From assembly GCA_025677815.1 (NCBI GenBank), contig JAIXMP010000027.1:248001-312000 (forward strand): a stretch of DNA of 64,000 nucleotides, given 5' to 3'. The notes beneath the pieces are model-generated. The model made no database searches, was not told where the DNA came from, and saw only the letters and a program-made list of their open reading frames with translations. Origin of the DNA: Phascolomyces articulosus. Its lineage: Eukaryota; Mucoromycota; Mucoromycetes; Mucorales; Lichtheimiaceae. Below are positions 22,791 through 34,260 of the stretch, piece after piece (the stretch's first letter is position 1; each line of letters opens with the position of its first letter). Made by a program: the position numbers and the translations under genes.

Positions 22791-23397
22791 ATCATTATGG
22801 TGGTATTTCGATTTGAAATATCAAGATAAAATTATTATTTTTTGGCCATGAAGTGCATATAATGTATTTAACCATATTCAAATATTGGAGGACATATTTA
22901 AAATTGCAATTGGTAATGATGACATTGCTCATATTGAACCCCTATTATATTTCATATCTATTTATTCAATTATTTTATAAACTTTCTATAACAGTATTCC
23001 ATTGAATTATTATTGTTGACCATTTCCCCGAACCTTCAAACATTGTCCATTGACTGGTATGGTCCGTATCTTTATTTTTGAGGGTTATTAACTAAATAAA
23101 TGCATTTGAATATTATAACAAGCGTACATCTGGGGCTGATCCAAGTGGGAAAAATCCATACACATATTCAATATCTACTTCGTTACTGCCATAGCATCTA
23201 TTTATTATATATGCGTAAGCCCAAGTAATATGATGGTTGTGAATCAACTGAAAAATCGAAAATGGAAAATCTGGTAAATGCAATAGGCTATTAAAAATAA
23301 GAAAAAAAAACTCTCATGCAACTTTATTGATAATAAAAGAAAATGAAAAAAATAATAATACAAGGGTTATTGACATAATGGCTATTCTATTGAATAT
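22791..23397. other. Spacer between pseudogene and F-box gene
   Basis: AT-rich. It may contain more of the decayed duplicate, but no clear similarity was visible to me. Confidence 0.4.
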
Positions 23398-26034
23398 TTA
23401 ATTATCTCCTGGACGTTCTTCTCCATTATAAACAGGATGATGACGTGTGCATTCAGTACAATATATCTGACGATAATTTTTATCAAGATATCTGGAAGAA
23501 GTAATATTATATTTTTTATACGGACAATTAATGCCCTGAAGATCCTTCAACGATAATCGTTCTTTGCAAAAACCGCTTATATGTCCACTGTTTTCCAATT
23601 TGACCTGAACCAAAAATGGTTTAAGACCTTGATATTCTTCAAAGATTTGCAGGAATTCGCTGAGTCCTTTGAAACAATGTCGATTGTCATGAATGATAAG
23701 GGATTGGAGCATACCAATACCACCCACAGATGCTAATGCTTTCAATTCCCTTTCATGGATCCCATTTTCTGGTACCTTGACCATAAGCTTTGTTACTTTG
23801 GGAGGAGGATTCTTCTTTATACATTTAAGCAAAATTATGAGTTGATTATTTGAAAAAATAAAGTTGGAAAAATCAATCTCTCGTAGTGTTTGACAAGTAC
23901 CGATGTATATTGACAATTTATCCACGGCTAATTCGGAAAGGAGAGAGTTTTTTCGAAACAATTTGGCATTGTGGTGTTGAATAATACGAAGGTGTTGTAG
24001 CCCGGGTGTATCCTGGAAAAGCAATTCCATTCCATCCATTTGTAATACCAGACCATTATTATTGTCATCGTTGTCGCTGTGAGTATCTTCGAGTTTTTGA
24101 ATTTCAATACAAAGGTGTTCAAGTCGTTTGAGTCTTCCAAGGGAGCAGTAAACTTGCTTATCCATAAAGCATAAGCTGCTAAGTTGAACTGATTCGAGTG
24201 CTCTACAACCGTCAATCAACATTGCAATAACCTTGGCGTGACAAAATTTTTCACTATTATCTCTAGCGTCGATACAGAGCTTGAGAGTTCGTAATTGTGG
24301 AGCGCCATGATTTGCAAGCATAATAAATGATATATGATCTTTGAGGAAGATTGGATTCCATACAATATTCAATTCTTGTAATGTATTGTGATGAGTTTTC
24401 AATATCTTGCCAATTATTTGATCCAGTCCCATGAAAGTGTGAGTATTCTGATGCACTCGACGATGTGTAAATGAGAGGCATAATGATTTGAGCCCTGGTA
24501 TGGTTGGTTTTACTGAACATTTTTTATTTCTAGAATCATCATTCATGGTGTGTCGCGTCACAAAACCAATATGTTCCGCATGATCGGCATAAACTAGTTC
24601 TTGAAGTAATGTCGGAAAATGTTGGAGAACAGTTTCTAGTATTTCTATATGAAAAGAAACGCTCTTTATTTTTAAAAAGGTCAACACAGTAGCCTCATCA
24701 AGAAGTTGAGCCATCAATCCACGTGTAATAGTTATCGTAGTGGGGTAACAGTAGAGTGTAAGCGCATCTAGACACAGTTTTGATGATGGTATTATTGGTT
24801 GTATAGGTTGATTACTGGTTTGTTGGTCATCAAAATGATATCCTTCAACATGTAAAGTGATGGTATTAATATTTGGACACATCTGGACTGACGTGGATAA
24901 CGCGTCTTCATAATAATCAAATCGCTCCCACTGGACTAATTGGTATCGTAATGTCACACTTTTCATTGTATATTTGCCCATCGATAAAACTCGAGATAAT
25001 ACTGAGTTATTTTCTAGAACAATGTCTTTATAAATATAATAACAAAAACTTTATTAGAATAAAAGTATTATATATCGAGTAGCGCACGCAAAAATAAACC
25101 CGCAGTTTTTATTTTTATCTTCATATTAATATAAATAATTATCCATTATCCAATCCAATAAAGCAAAAACTTACTATTTACCTAATGATTCAACTTTATC
25201 CAGTTTTAAATTTAGGACCTTGGAGCTCAAGATTCTGGATCGATCACCATAGTCAGTTTTAAAATCTAATTTAATGTTTCTGACTTGATCAGGAACCACA
25301 CAATCCATGAATGAACGCGTTGCATCTTCACCCATTGGCATAGGTTGTAAAACCCTTGGATCCCAGTTATAATGGTTATTCTCATGCTCTGAAATTGAGC
25401 TGTAATCAATCGTTTCCCACATTTTACCCCAGTCCTTGGTTATAAATTTGTTCCAAAAACGGCACGTTAATGAAAGTTGACCACGATCCTTCCAAAAGGG
25501 AAGATAAGACAAAATACGGATTATTATATCATAAGAGAGGTGACGAAATAACCACTGGTTATGAAAATCTAATTTATCCATGATATCCATGAATTGCTGT
25601 ACCAGTGTTTCCTGAAATGCTTCCCCAAGAGAATCGTCATTAGCACCCTCGAGATACATCAGAGCTTTTTGCTTCAGGCGTTCTTGGTTGGATAGCATGT
25701 TGTCAGTGTTTGTAGAGCATGTGCCTGTTGTTCCTTTTAGAGGATAGTTGCTGTTGACATGGCTATTTATATTATACCCGCTTGAATAATCGGCAAGTGC
25801 AAGGTTAATTTGATGATGTTTATTACGAGCAATGGCACGTTGTAAAAGAATAACAGACGTGATCTCGGTATGTAGATTCAGGGCACGCGTGTAAGCCTCA
25901 ATGGCGCATTCGTAATCGTGAGCTGCATAAGCTTGTTTTCCTTTCTCAAATTCATTAATAATCGGTATGAAATCCAAATTGGTGCGTGAATTACAAGCCC
26001 AAGTTATTGAATCGAATACTGGTTGAATCGTCAT
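23398..26034 (-). CDS. TPR/F-box/leucine-rich-repeat protein (Pof3/Dia2-like architecture)
   Basis: Two exons, 26034-25182 and 25025-23398, with a 156-nt intron (GTAAAT...TAAAG). The split codon gives Asp and the product is 826 residues. Residues about 30-85 look like TPR helices (GKQAYAAHDYECAIEAYTRA). Residues about 162-200 are an F-box (LSYDIIIRILSYLPFWKDR...LTCRFWNKFI). The rest is a series of irregular LRRs (LEHLCIEIQKLED, LQHLRIIQHHN, LREIDFSNFIFS). The C-terminus has a Cys pair, CTECTRHH. By architecture it should be a substrate receptor of an SCF ubiquitin ligase, binding Skp1 through the F-box and its target through the LRRs. The target is unknown. Such genes are numerous in Mucoromycota, and the broken copy downstream fits that. 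Confidence 0.85.
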
Positions 26035-27446
26035 TATTGATTTCTGTTATTAGTTGTTTAGATATTCATAAAAAATAAGAGAACCTTATAGAAAATGAGC
26101 ATATCACCATATAAGAAGCTGACTTTGAACGTGCTGCATAAATAAATTTTGCGCTTGGAGGTTAATATTCTTTTTTATGGCTCTTACAATATAGTTACAA
26201 TCACGATCTGCAATGAAGTACAAAACCCAACTCGATAATGCTACTTTCTCATTATCCAACGAGAAATCTATTCTCATTGCATAATATAAAAACATTTGAT
26301 GTTTATATTGTTGTATTGTTAAATGGTGATAGAGAATTCCAATGTATTATAAAGTTATTTATTGCAAAGATGACACATCAATGTGGCAATTTTAGTTTTC
26401 CTTGCAAAACCGACGATGAGTATATTTGGGCGAGTTGAATCCCATATACTTTTCTCTCTTCCTTTCTATTTTGTTATCTTATTATATATTATATAATAAT
26501 AAAGTGTATGATCAGTTTACTTCTGAACGCTACTTGTTTGATCGTTCTAATATTTTTACAATTTGTATTATGGTCACTTAATTTCAAGTTTCATGTTTTT
26601 TTAAAGCAAATCTTACATTTGTTTTCATAAACAAGAATGTAGTACTCTCTGACATCTTTCAAGTGACTCATCATTTAACGGGATAAGTTGTTGTACATAT
26701 TAATATGACAACAAATGTTGAAACTTTCGTTGTTCCAACAATAATGACAAATATTTATATCAATTTATTTACCACTAATTGTTCGATACAGTCTAGTTAT
26801 TGATGATCAAGAAGAAAAAGAAGTAGCTTTTCTTTTTTTCTATCAAACCACATTTTTTGAACAATTAACAACACAGTTGTACAATATTCTTCTATAGTTA
26901 GGATCATTATCATAAAAAAAAAAGAGAACGAGAAAAGCCGATCTATTTATTATTCTGGATTCATGTTGTACTGATTCAGAATGTGACCCCACCTGTCTGT
27001 GTGACGAAACACGAACAAAACAGCTTTTTTTTTGTCCCCCAAAAACGCTTTGATCCATGTATAGAAACAAAGAAACAAATGGCTTACAATTTATTAAACT
27101 CTTCTTCAAGTTCCATTTAACCGTTTACGCTAGAATTTCAAGAAAACAGAATGTGGGTCATAATGAATAAAATATGCATAAAAAAGATTAGTAGATTAGT
27201 AAACAAAATTTTTATTTGTAACGTAATACATACAGCGAATAATAGCACTGTGCTTGATTTGAATAATAATAAAAGAATAAAATACTAACAATAATAAAAA
27301 TAAGAAAGTTGTACATGTAATATAATATAAAAAGGTACATTTGTGAATTAATAATAGAATAATAATAATAAAAAAAAAACAAGAAAGAAGAGCAAGTAGT
27401 ATATTGCATTTTTCAAATGCGTTTCAAGAATAAAAATTTAACAGTT
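26035..27446. other. Intergenic, no confident gene
   Basis: Promoter side of the F-box gene and 3' flank of the transporter. Only short AT-rich ORFs (up to about 88 codons) without coding character. Confidence 0.5.
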
Positions 27447-29789
27447 TTAAGCTTTTTCATCGATGGGAATTTCTTGTTTCTCGTATTGTTTAGTTGAAGA
27501 AACACCACTATTGCTATTGTTTAACAAATGAGCCAATGGGTCCTTTGGATCAATACCTCGTCCACGAAGTTCCTTTTCTGCGCTCTTGACCAGTATGGCC
27601 TTTGTACTAAATATAACATCCAATTCTTCCAGAGTAAGATTGGCAGTTTCTGGATAAAGTGCCCAAATAACGGGTATTGCCAAAAAGTTAAAACCAGCAT
27701 AGAGTAAGAATGTAGCCCAACCAATACGGGCCAACAAAGGAGGAGTTGATAAAGTCACTAGACCATTTCCAATAGACCATCCGATAGTACTCCATGCACC
27801 ACCACGTGCTCGTACACGAAGTGGATAAATTTCAACAGGGTATAGCCAAGTTACTGTAAGCCATGTCATTCCGAATAATGCCGTATATGCAAAGATGAAT
27901 ACAGTCGTACCAATACCATAACCCTGGTGAGAAAGAAATAAAAAGATGATTTTTTATATATAACAGAATCAGAATTTTTTCAGAGTTAGAAAATAAATAC
28001 AGAAAAAAAAAGATTATTTGTAAAATAACGTACCGTAGGGTTTTGGCTGATAATTTCTGGTTTTGTCAAAATAGCGACCATTAATAGTGCAATGCCTTTT
28101 TTATTCTTCCATATTAGCACATTTATGTATTGCTCCTCTTTTTATGTACGTTTAATTATATATGTATATATATTGGTATGTTAACGAAAAAATGATACAA
28201 TACCTTGACCAACAGCACCATAAAACATGGTAAATCGACGACCCCATCTATCTAATGTGAATACTGCAACCAATGTGCTGAACCTAATATTAAAAAAGTA
28301 TGATCATATTTGTGAATATTAATTTACCACGATTTTAGATATGGTAACCTTCTTTTTCCATTTTCTATCTGGTATCTCTCGGGAGAATGTTTTTAAAGTT
28401 CTTCAAAAGTAGTTGTTTTTCTCGATTTCACAAAAAAAAAGTTAGATTTTACTTACATGTAACTAATATTATTGATACCAGACAAGAGTTGGGATACAAA
28501 TCGAGAGAATCCAGCACTATTTATAAAGACCTCTGGGGCGTAAATTGTGATCTTTTTACATGGAAACAATCGTATAATTAATATTTATAGTTTTTTTATA
28601 TTAAGTTTTATAAAAACATTAAATATATACATACCACACCAATACCGACGAGTTGTTGGATGATTTGAAGCCATACAGTAAGATGAACTCGTCGTGGAAT
28701 ATTTAATTGATCTTTTTCAAACATCATCTTGTAGAAACTAGGCTCACCACCTTCATTATTTTCTAACCGAAGCGTTTCTTCAATTTCTTTAAATTCTCGA
28801 ACCACTTCAGGATGTTTTTGATCACCATCGCCTCTAAGTGCGGCCAATACTTCAAGGCATTCTTTTTCTCTTCCATTTTTGAGAAGCCAACGAGGTGATT
28901 CTGGGAAGAAAAAGATCATAGTAAAAAGAATGATTTGTGGAAGCATCTGGAATGCGATAGGGAATCGCCATGAAACACTGTTTGTTTGATCTGTAAATGA
29001 CATCCCAAATGCAATCCAATACTATATTCAACAACAGTAACATAGTGATTAATACAAAATAACCATTATGGCATGTAGTTTAAAATAAATATTTACCGCA
29101 ACAACGACACCAAAGATGTTTAATGTAAATTCCATAGCAATAAACATGCCTCTAGACGTAGCATGTGAGGTTTCAGCACTCCATACGGGAACAATAGCGT
29201 TACTGTTATTTTGCCAATAATAAAAATTATTAATATATAATACTATATCATGATTTTCATTCGATAGCCATTACTCTATATAAGCACCTAACAAAGTAAT
29301 GAACTAAACAAAAAAAAAAGATAGTGGTATATAGCTTACAGATAGCCAGTAGCAACACCTGTAACGATACGAGAACAAATCATCCAAGGAACGTTCATTG
29401 CAGCGGTCTGGAGAGTAGCTCCAACTATTCCCCAAAGACAGCCTAGAGCAATGCATTTTATTCTTCCAAGTTTATCGCCGGTCCACCCACCAACGAAAGA
29501 ACCAATAAGAGAACCACAATAATATGAAGCAACGACACCACCTCTCATTTCTTCCTTGCCATGAAGATCCATAATATCTAAATAACTATCGGTTACATTG
29601 ACACCAGCCATAAGACCTTGATCATACTATATAATATTTATTGTTATTACAAAGTTAAATCTTATTAAATGACGAAAATAAGAGTATTATTATAGAACTT
29701 ACACCAAACGCAAAAATACTAAAACCGCAGGCAATATTAATTGCAATCACCAGGCTCTTCCCGTGAAAAGAATCTATCACTTTCCACAT
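27447..29789 (-). CDS. MFS sugar porter (hexose transporter-like)
   Basis: Eight exons on the minus strand: 29789-29703, 29626-29340, 29202-29097, 29021-28635, 28551-28457, 28283-28204, 28095-28034, 27923-27447. All phases agree and the product is 526 residues. Family signatures in order are: GYDQGLMAGVN (membrane segment 1), GGWTGDKLGRI (loop 2-3), PESPRWLLKNGREKE after segment 6, QQLVGIGV and TIYAPEVF (segment 7), DRWGRRFTMF (loop 8-9), PVEIYPLRVRARGGA (loop 10-11) and PETANLTLEELD after segment 12. It should be a plasma-membrane proton-coupled or facilitative monosaccharide transporter. Substrate cannot be read from sequence. The usual PETKG is PETAN. Length is typical of fungal sugar porters. 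The C-terminal tail is hydrophilic. Confidence 0.94.
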
Positions 29790-32107
29790 ATTGAAAGGTA
29801 TTAGATGAATTCTCAGTAGTAGTAGAAATAAATTAAAATAGTAATAATGTTAAAGAAAAAAAAAGAAAAAGGAAAACTATTTCTGAATCCTTGTGTGAGT
29901 GCATTTTATATATCTTTTTTTTTTCTTGAACTCAAAATTGGAACCACCGGAGGATTTGATCACTGTATTTGGGAAACTTATTACCATTTACAACCAATGG
30001 TCCCTTTTTTATTACATGATGATTATTCCTGACGTCTTATATACTGCTGCATAAGTAGAATATATAAGATGAGCATTTGTTTATTTGAAGGTATAACAAA
30101 TTCTACGTGTTATTAATAGCTTTAACCTTTCAATTTCATTCGCCATTTTATATTATTTTGATAATAACAACATATTAGTACTGCTATCCTTAATTATGAC
30201 GGGTAATTTTGTCCATCGTGAGACCTAAGCTTGATAATCTTGTTTGTTGGGGGGGGGGAAGGAGAGAAAGTAAAAAAAAAAAAAAAAAGAGAGAGAGAGA
30301 GAGAAAGAAACTTTATATAAACCATTTCAAGACAAATAGAAACTAAAGAAAAAAAATACTTGATGCATTATCACTATTAACGTCTTTTACCTATGCATTT
30401 ATCATTCCTCACATGTACATGTGAGCTGAGCAGTCCTAAATTTGTATTTTCGGTTGCAAGTAGTAGTTGTAGTACATCTTTACTAGCAATAGTAACATTA
30501 TTCTATAAACTAATAAAATTTATGAACTTTTGATTGCAATGACACAAGAAGTTGGGGGAGGGGAGAGTCATCATCATCATCATCTCCAAAATGTTCGTTT
30601 TCTTTCGTTCCTTCTTTGAATATTTTTTTTCTGGATTCTGGACAACGTCTTTTAGTAATAAATTGACCATGAATTTTTTTAGAGCTTCTTTCCGCGTGAT
30701 ATGACCACATTAAGATCCTATTATTATTTTATGATGCCTACTATTGACAAGTTACAAAATACAAAACCATCTTGTTGAACGAATCGGATTCAACCGAAAA
30801 CATGTTTGTATTATTAGATTATTTGCCATAATGGTAATGCACTTTCCATATTTTAATAATGAAAGAAGAAATCGTTGAAATAAAGGCTTGGCTAATTTTT
30901 TTTTTCAGAATAGAGAGTGGGAAAAGTAGTAATCAAGAAAAAATAAGAAGATTATAAAAACTTAGAACCATAAAACAATAGAGAGAAAGAAAGAGGCTTT
31001 TTTGCGTGTTATTTAATTGAAAAATATAATAAGTATACATCAATAAAGAAGAAGAGTGTAGAATCATCGTATCACCTTCAATCATCATCATCATATTCAA
31101 ATCGGTACTAGTAACGAAATAGAATAAATATGCAAACTAACAGAAGGATAAACATCCGATTTTCCGACATTTGGAACCTTATTAACCAGAATCAGGATTC
31201 TACAATTTAAAGTTAGTGTGGCAGAAAGAGACCACATCAAAAAAAAAAAAAAAAATAGAAGTGCCTCCACATGAAAGGTGGAAGGTGCGCGCTTGCTATT
31301 CCAGAATTTCTTTGTGTAATGGTTACTCAAAAAGCTTATGTGAATGCCTTTTTTTTACGTTGGTAATAGATGATGATCATCAAATTCTGACAATTTTTTG
31401 AAGTAGAGAGTTCATCATTATTTTTCATAATAGATAGTAAATTCTTTAAAAAGAGCTAATTACATGAAAGAATATTCATCATCAGAGCTTGATGTATCGA
31501 TGAAAAAAAAAGTAAAAACCGTATATATTAATTTTTTATTATGAATGTATATGTTTCAAGATACTTTTAATGGCTCAACTACCGAGTACTGCCAGGGGCG
31601 TTCGCTTGTATTGTAAGCAATTAGCAACTCTCTAATTTTCAACTTTTTGGATGTAATCACGTGTGTATAAGATTCTGAGGGATATGTTTAATAAAGCAGG
31701 ATGACCCAGAATTAATTTTCATTAATAAAAGTACTCATTAATCAGTATCATTCGTTGCTAATTATCTCAAGGTTATATCTATAAATACCACATATTGGTT
31801 TCCCCATCATTAATAGCATAGTGATCTGCCTGGAAAATAAGCTGTAAAGAAATGTGGCTAAAATATACATCCGCTCATGGTGCACGGACCACTATGTTCC
31901 TGGATTTATTAAATTTAAATATTTAGATAAGCACAACATCATTTATCTCTCCATAACAATGATAGTGAACAAAGCTCTATTTCAGAAGTACATCGCCAGT
32001 TTGAAATATGAAATTCTATATATTTCAGCATAACCAAACTTACTATGGAATAAAACGATGAGTATTTTGATAAGAACATTTGTTATTTTTTTTTATTAAA
32101 CTTTTCA
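29790..32107. other. Intergenic, with G-run and GA-rich microsatellite
   Basis: A G run near 30249-30258, an A run and a (GA)n tract at about 30274-30304, and a (CAT)n tract near 30569-30583. No coding gene supported. It ends at the left arm of the large inverted repeat. Confidence 0.5.
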
Positions 32108-32836
32108 CTACTACTTCTCTACTATTGTTACTACCAATACTTCATCACTTACAATTGTTCCTCCTACTCCCGTTTCTTATTATAATGATCCTTCTGTCCT
32201 TTATGCCAAACCTTCTTCTTCTATGCACCCACCTTCGTACAATTAATATTTCTCGACCCAACCTATCATACCATCAAACGCACAAGCTCTTTCTTCATAC
32301 AATCACGCCTTCCGCTCCAGCACTAACTCCTGTTAATACTCAATTTGATCACCGTATACCATCTCCTCTTCCAACCACCCCTCGCCGCCGTGCTGCACCC
32401 ATCTCATCACCCAACCCATCCTCTACGACGAACAATCCAAGAGCAAGAAGGGTGAAACCAAAAAGATCCTCTTCCAACAGATAAGTTTATGATTATGATT
32501 ATGATTATGATTATTTTAGTAGTATGACTGTTATGATTATTTTATTATTTTATTATAATGGTTATAATGATTATTTTTTTTATTATTTTTATGAATATAT
32601 TTCATTATTTTTAAGAATATATTTTATTATTATTATCAATGCTTATTTTCGACCAATAATACTTTGCATGTATGAGGATCTGATGTGAATTCTGTGAGAT
32701 TGTATGTGGATACACAAATTACCAAAACAAGCTAATGACCAGTATGAGTTTCAATTGCTATGTCAGGATTGTTAGGATTGTCAGGATTGTCAGGATTTGA
32801 TAGGGTTGTTAGGATCGCTTGAATCCTTTCTCATGG
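32108..32836 (+). repeat. Left arm of a 729-nt inverted repeat
   Basis: The reverse complement of 33332-34060 matches this arm over its full 729 nt; I found no mismatch in the segments compared base by base, and the lengths are equal. The arm contains a decayed coding stretch ending KRSSSNR (stop at 32482-32484), AT-rich DNA, and near its inner end four 9-bp iterons of the form TGT[CT]AGGAT at 32761-32796. Confidence 0.93.
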
Positions 32837-33331
32837 TGTTTTCTACTTCTGTTTAATTTAGCTTGAGTAATCTACTGGTAAGAAGAATATTGATATATAC
32901 ATGCTATATCGGTTGAGATTTTATCCCAAGAAAAGAAATAACCTTATATCTCATCTTAGGATTTTGTCAATCATTTTGTCATTATATAATATAATATGAG
33001 ACTGTACAAGAATTATGTTGCTAAGACTGATAAAAAGTATGAATTCAGGATAATAATAATACTCAACCCCACCATAGAATTAGAAACTGAACTCAGTGTT
33101 GTTATTTTTCGCTACTCATTAAATATCTCAACTCAAAACCCAAATGCCAGTGACAATCAAGGGGAAGACTGAATACACATTCAATAATTGACAGTTCAGA
33201 TACTAGAAATGTTGTACAACAACATTAGCACCGTCACCAATGATGTATTCCATGTTGTCTTCGATATCAAAGGCACTACATTAGAAGAACAAACAAATTC
33301 AGCTTCAAATATAACAATGGCGAATCCTAAG
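32837..33331 (+). pseudogene. Spacer of the inverted repeat, holding a frameshifted coding remnant
   Basis: 495 nt of unique sequence. On the plus strand from about 33140 a coding-like stretch reads MPVTIKGKTEYTFNN. After a frame change at about 33190 it reads TVQILEMLYNNISTVTNDVF and then HVVFDIKGTTLEEQT. No full ORF exists. The protein family was not identified. Confidence 0.4.
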
Positions 33332-34060
33332 CCATGAGAAAGGATTCAAGCGATCCTAACAACCCTATCAAATCCTGACAATCCTGACAATCCTAACAAT
33401 CCTGACATAGCAATTGAAACTCATACTGGTCATTAGCTTGTTTTGGTAATTTGTGTATCCACATACAATCTCACAGAATTCACATCAGATCCTCATACAT
33501 GCAAAGTATTATTGGTCGAAAATAAGCATTGATAATAATAATAAAATATATTCTTAAAAATAATGAAATATATTCATAAAAATAATAAAAAAAATAATCA
33601 TTATAACCATTATAATAAAATAATAAAATAATCATAACAGTCATACTACTAAAATAATCATAATCATAATCATAATCATAAACTTATCTGTTGGAAGAGG
33701 ATCTTTTTGGTTTCACCCTTCTTGCTCTTGGATTGTTCGTCGTAGAGGATGGGTTGGGTGATGAGATGGGTGCAGCACGGCGGCGAGGGGTGGTTGGAAG
33801 AGGAGATGGTATACGGTGATCAAATTGAGTATTAACAGGAGTTAGTGCTGGAGCGGAAGGCGTGATTGTATGAAGAAAGAGCTTGTGCGTTTGATGGTAT
33901 GATAGGTTGGGTCGAGAAATATTAATTGTACGAAGGTGGGTGCATAGAAGAAGAAGGTTTGGCATAAAGGACAGAAGGATCATTATAATAAGAAACGGGA
34001 GTAGGAGGAACAATTGTAAGTGATGAAGTATTGGTAGTAACAATAGTAGAGAAGTAGTAG
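33332..34060 (-). repeat. Right arm of the 729-nt inverted repeat
   Basis: Inverted copy of 32108-32836, with the same ORF ending KRSSSNR at 33684 on the minus strand. Coding-like sequence with a plausible intron continues upstream of this arm on the minus strand (34061-34260) but not outside the left arm. The right arm is therefore probably the original and the left arm the copy. Confidence 0.93.
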
Positions 34061-34260
34061 CAGGAGTAGTAGTGGTAGTAGGAAGAGGAGATCAAGGAGC
34101 AGGAATAGATAAAGCAGGATCAATAGCAGCGGAGGATGATCTATAAAGTTGCTGTAGTTAGAAGTGAATGAAATTACTGCTTTATTGGCATAAGTAAATT
34201 CTAGTTGTTTATGACGACTTACCCTGGTGCTTAACCAAATTTTCATATTTCAAACGTGAT
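33684..34260 (-). pseudogene. Decayed S/T/P-rich gene end spanning the right arm
   Basis: On the minus strand a fragment SRLKYENLVKHQG is followed by a donor GTAAGT (near 34223) and an acceptor CTACAG (near 34152). Coding-like pieces then follow in different frames: SSSAAIDPALSIPAP then stop; TIVTTNTSSLTIVPPTPVSY and LYAKPSSSMHPPSYN then stop; TPSAPALTPVNTQFDHRIP through to KRSSSNR then stop. The stops and frame changes mark a pseudogene. The long single-frame ORF through it is L-rich and probably a shadow. Function is unknown. Confidence 0.45.

Noticed and set aside
32080..32484. 134-codon ORF in the left repeat arm taken as a real gene
   Set aside because: Its first half is L-rich and better explained in another frame; sequence outside the arm supplies only a chance start codon.
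32761..32796. CRISPR-like array
   Set aside because: Units of 9 bp without spacers in a fungal nuclear genome; simply a short tandem repeat.
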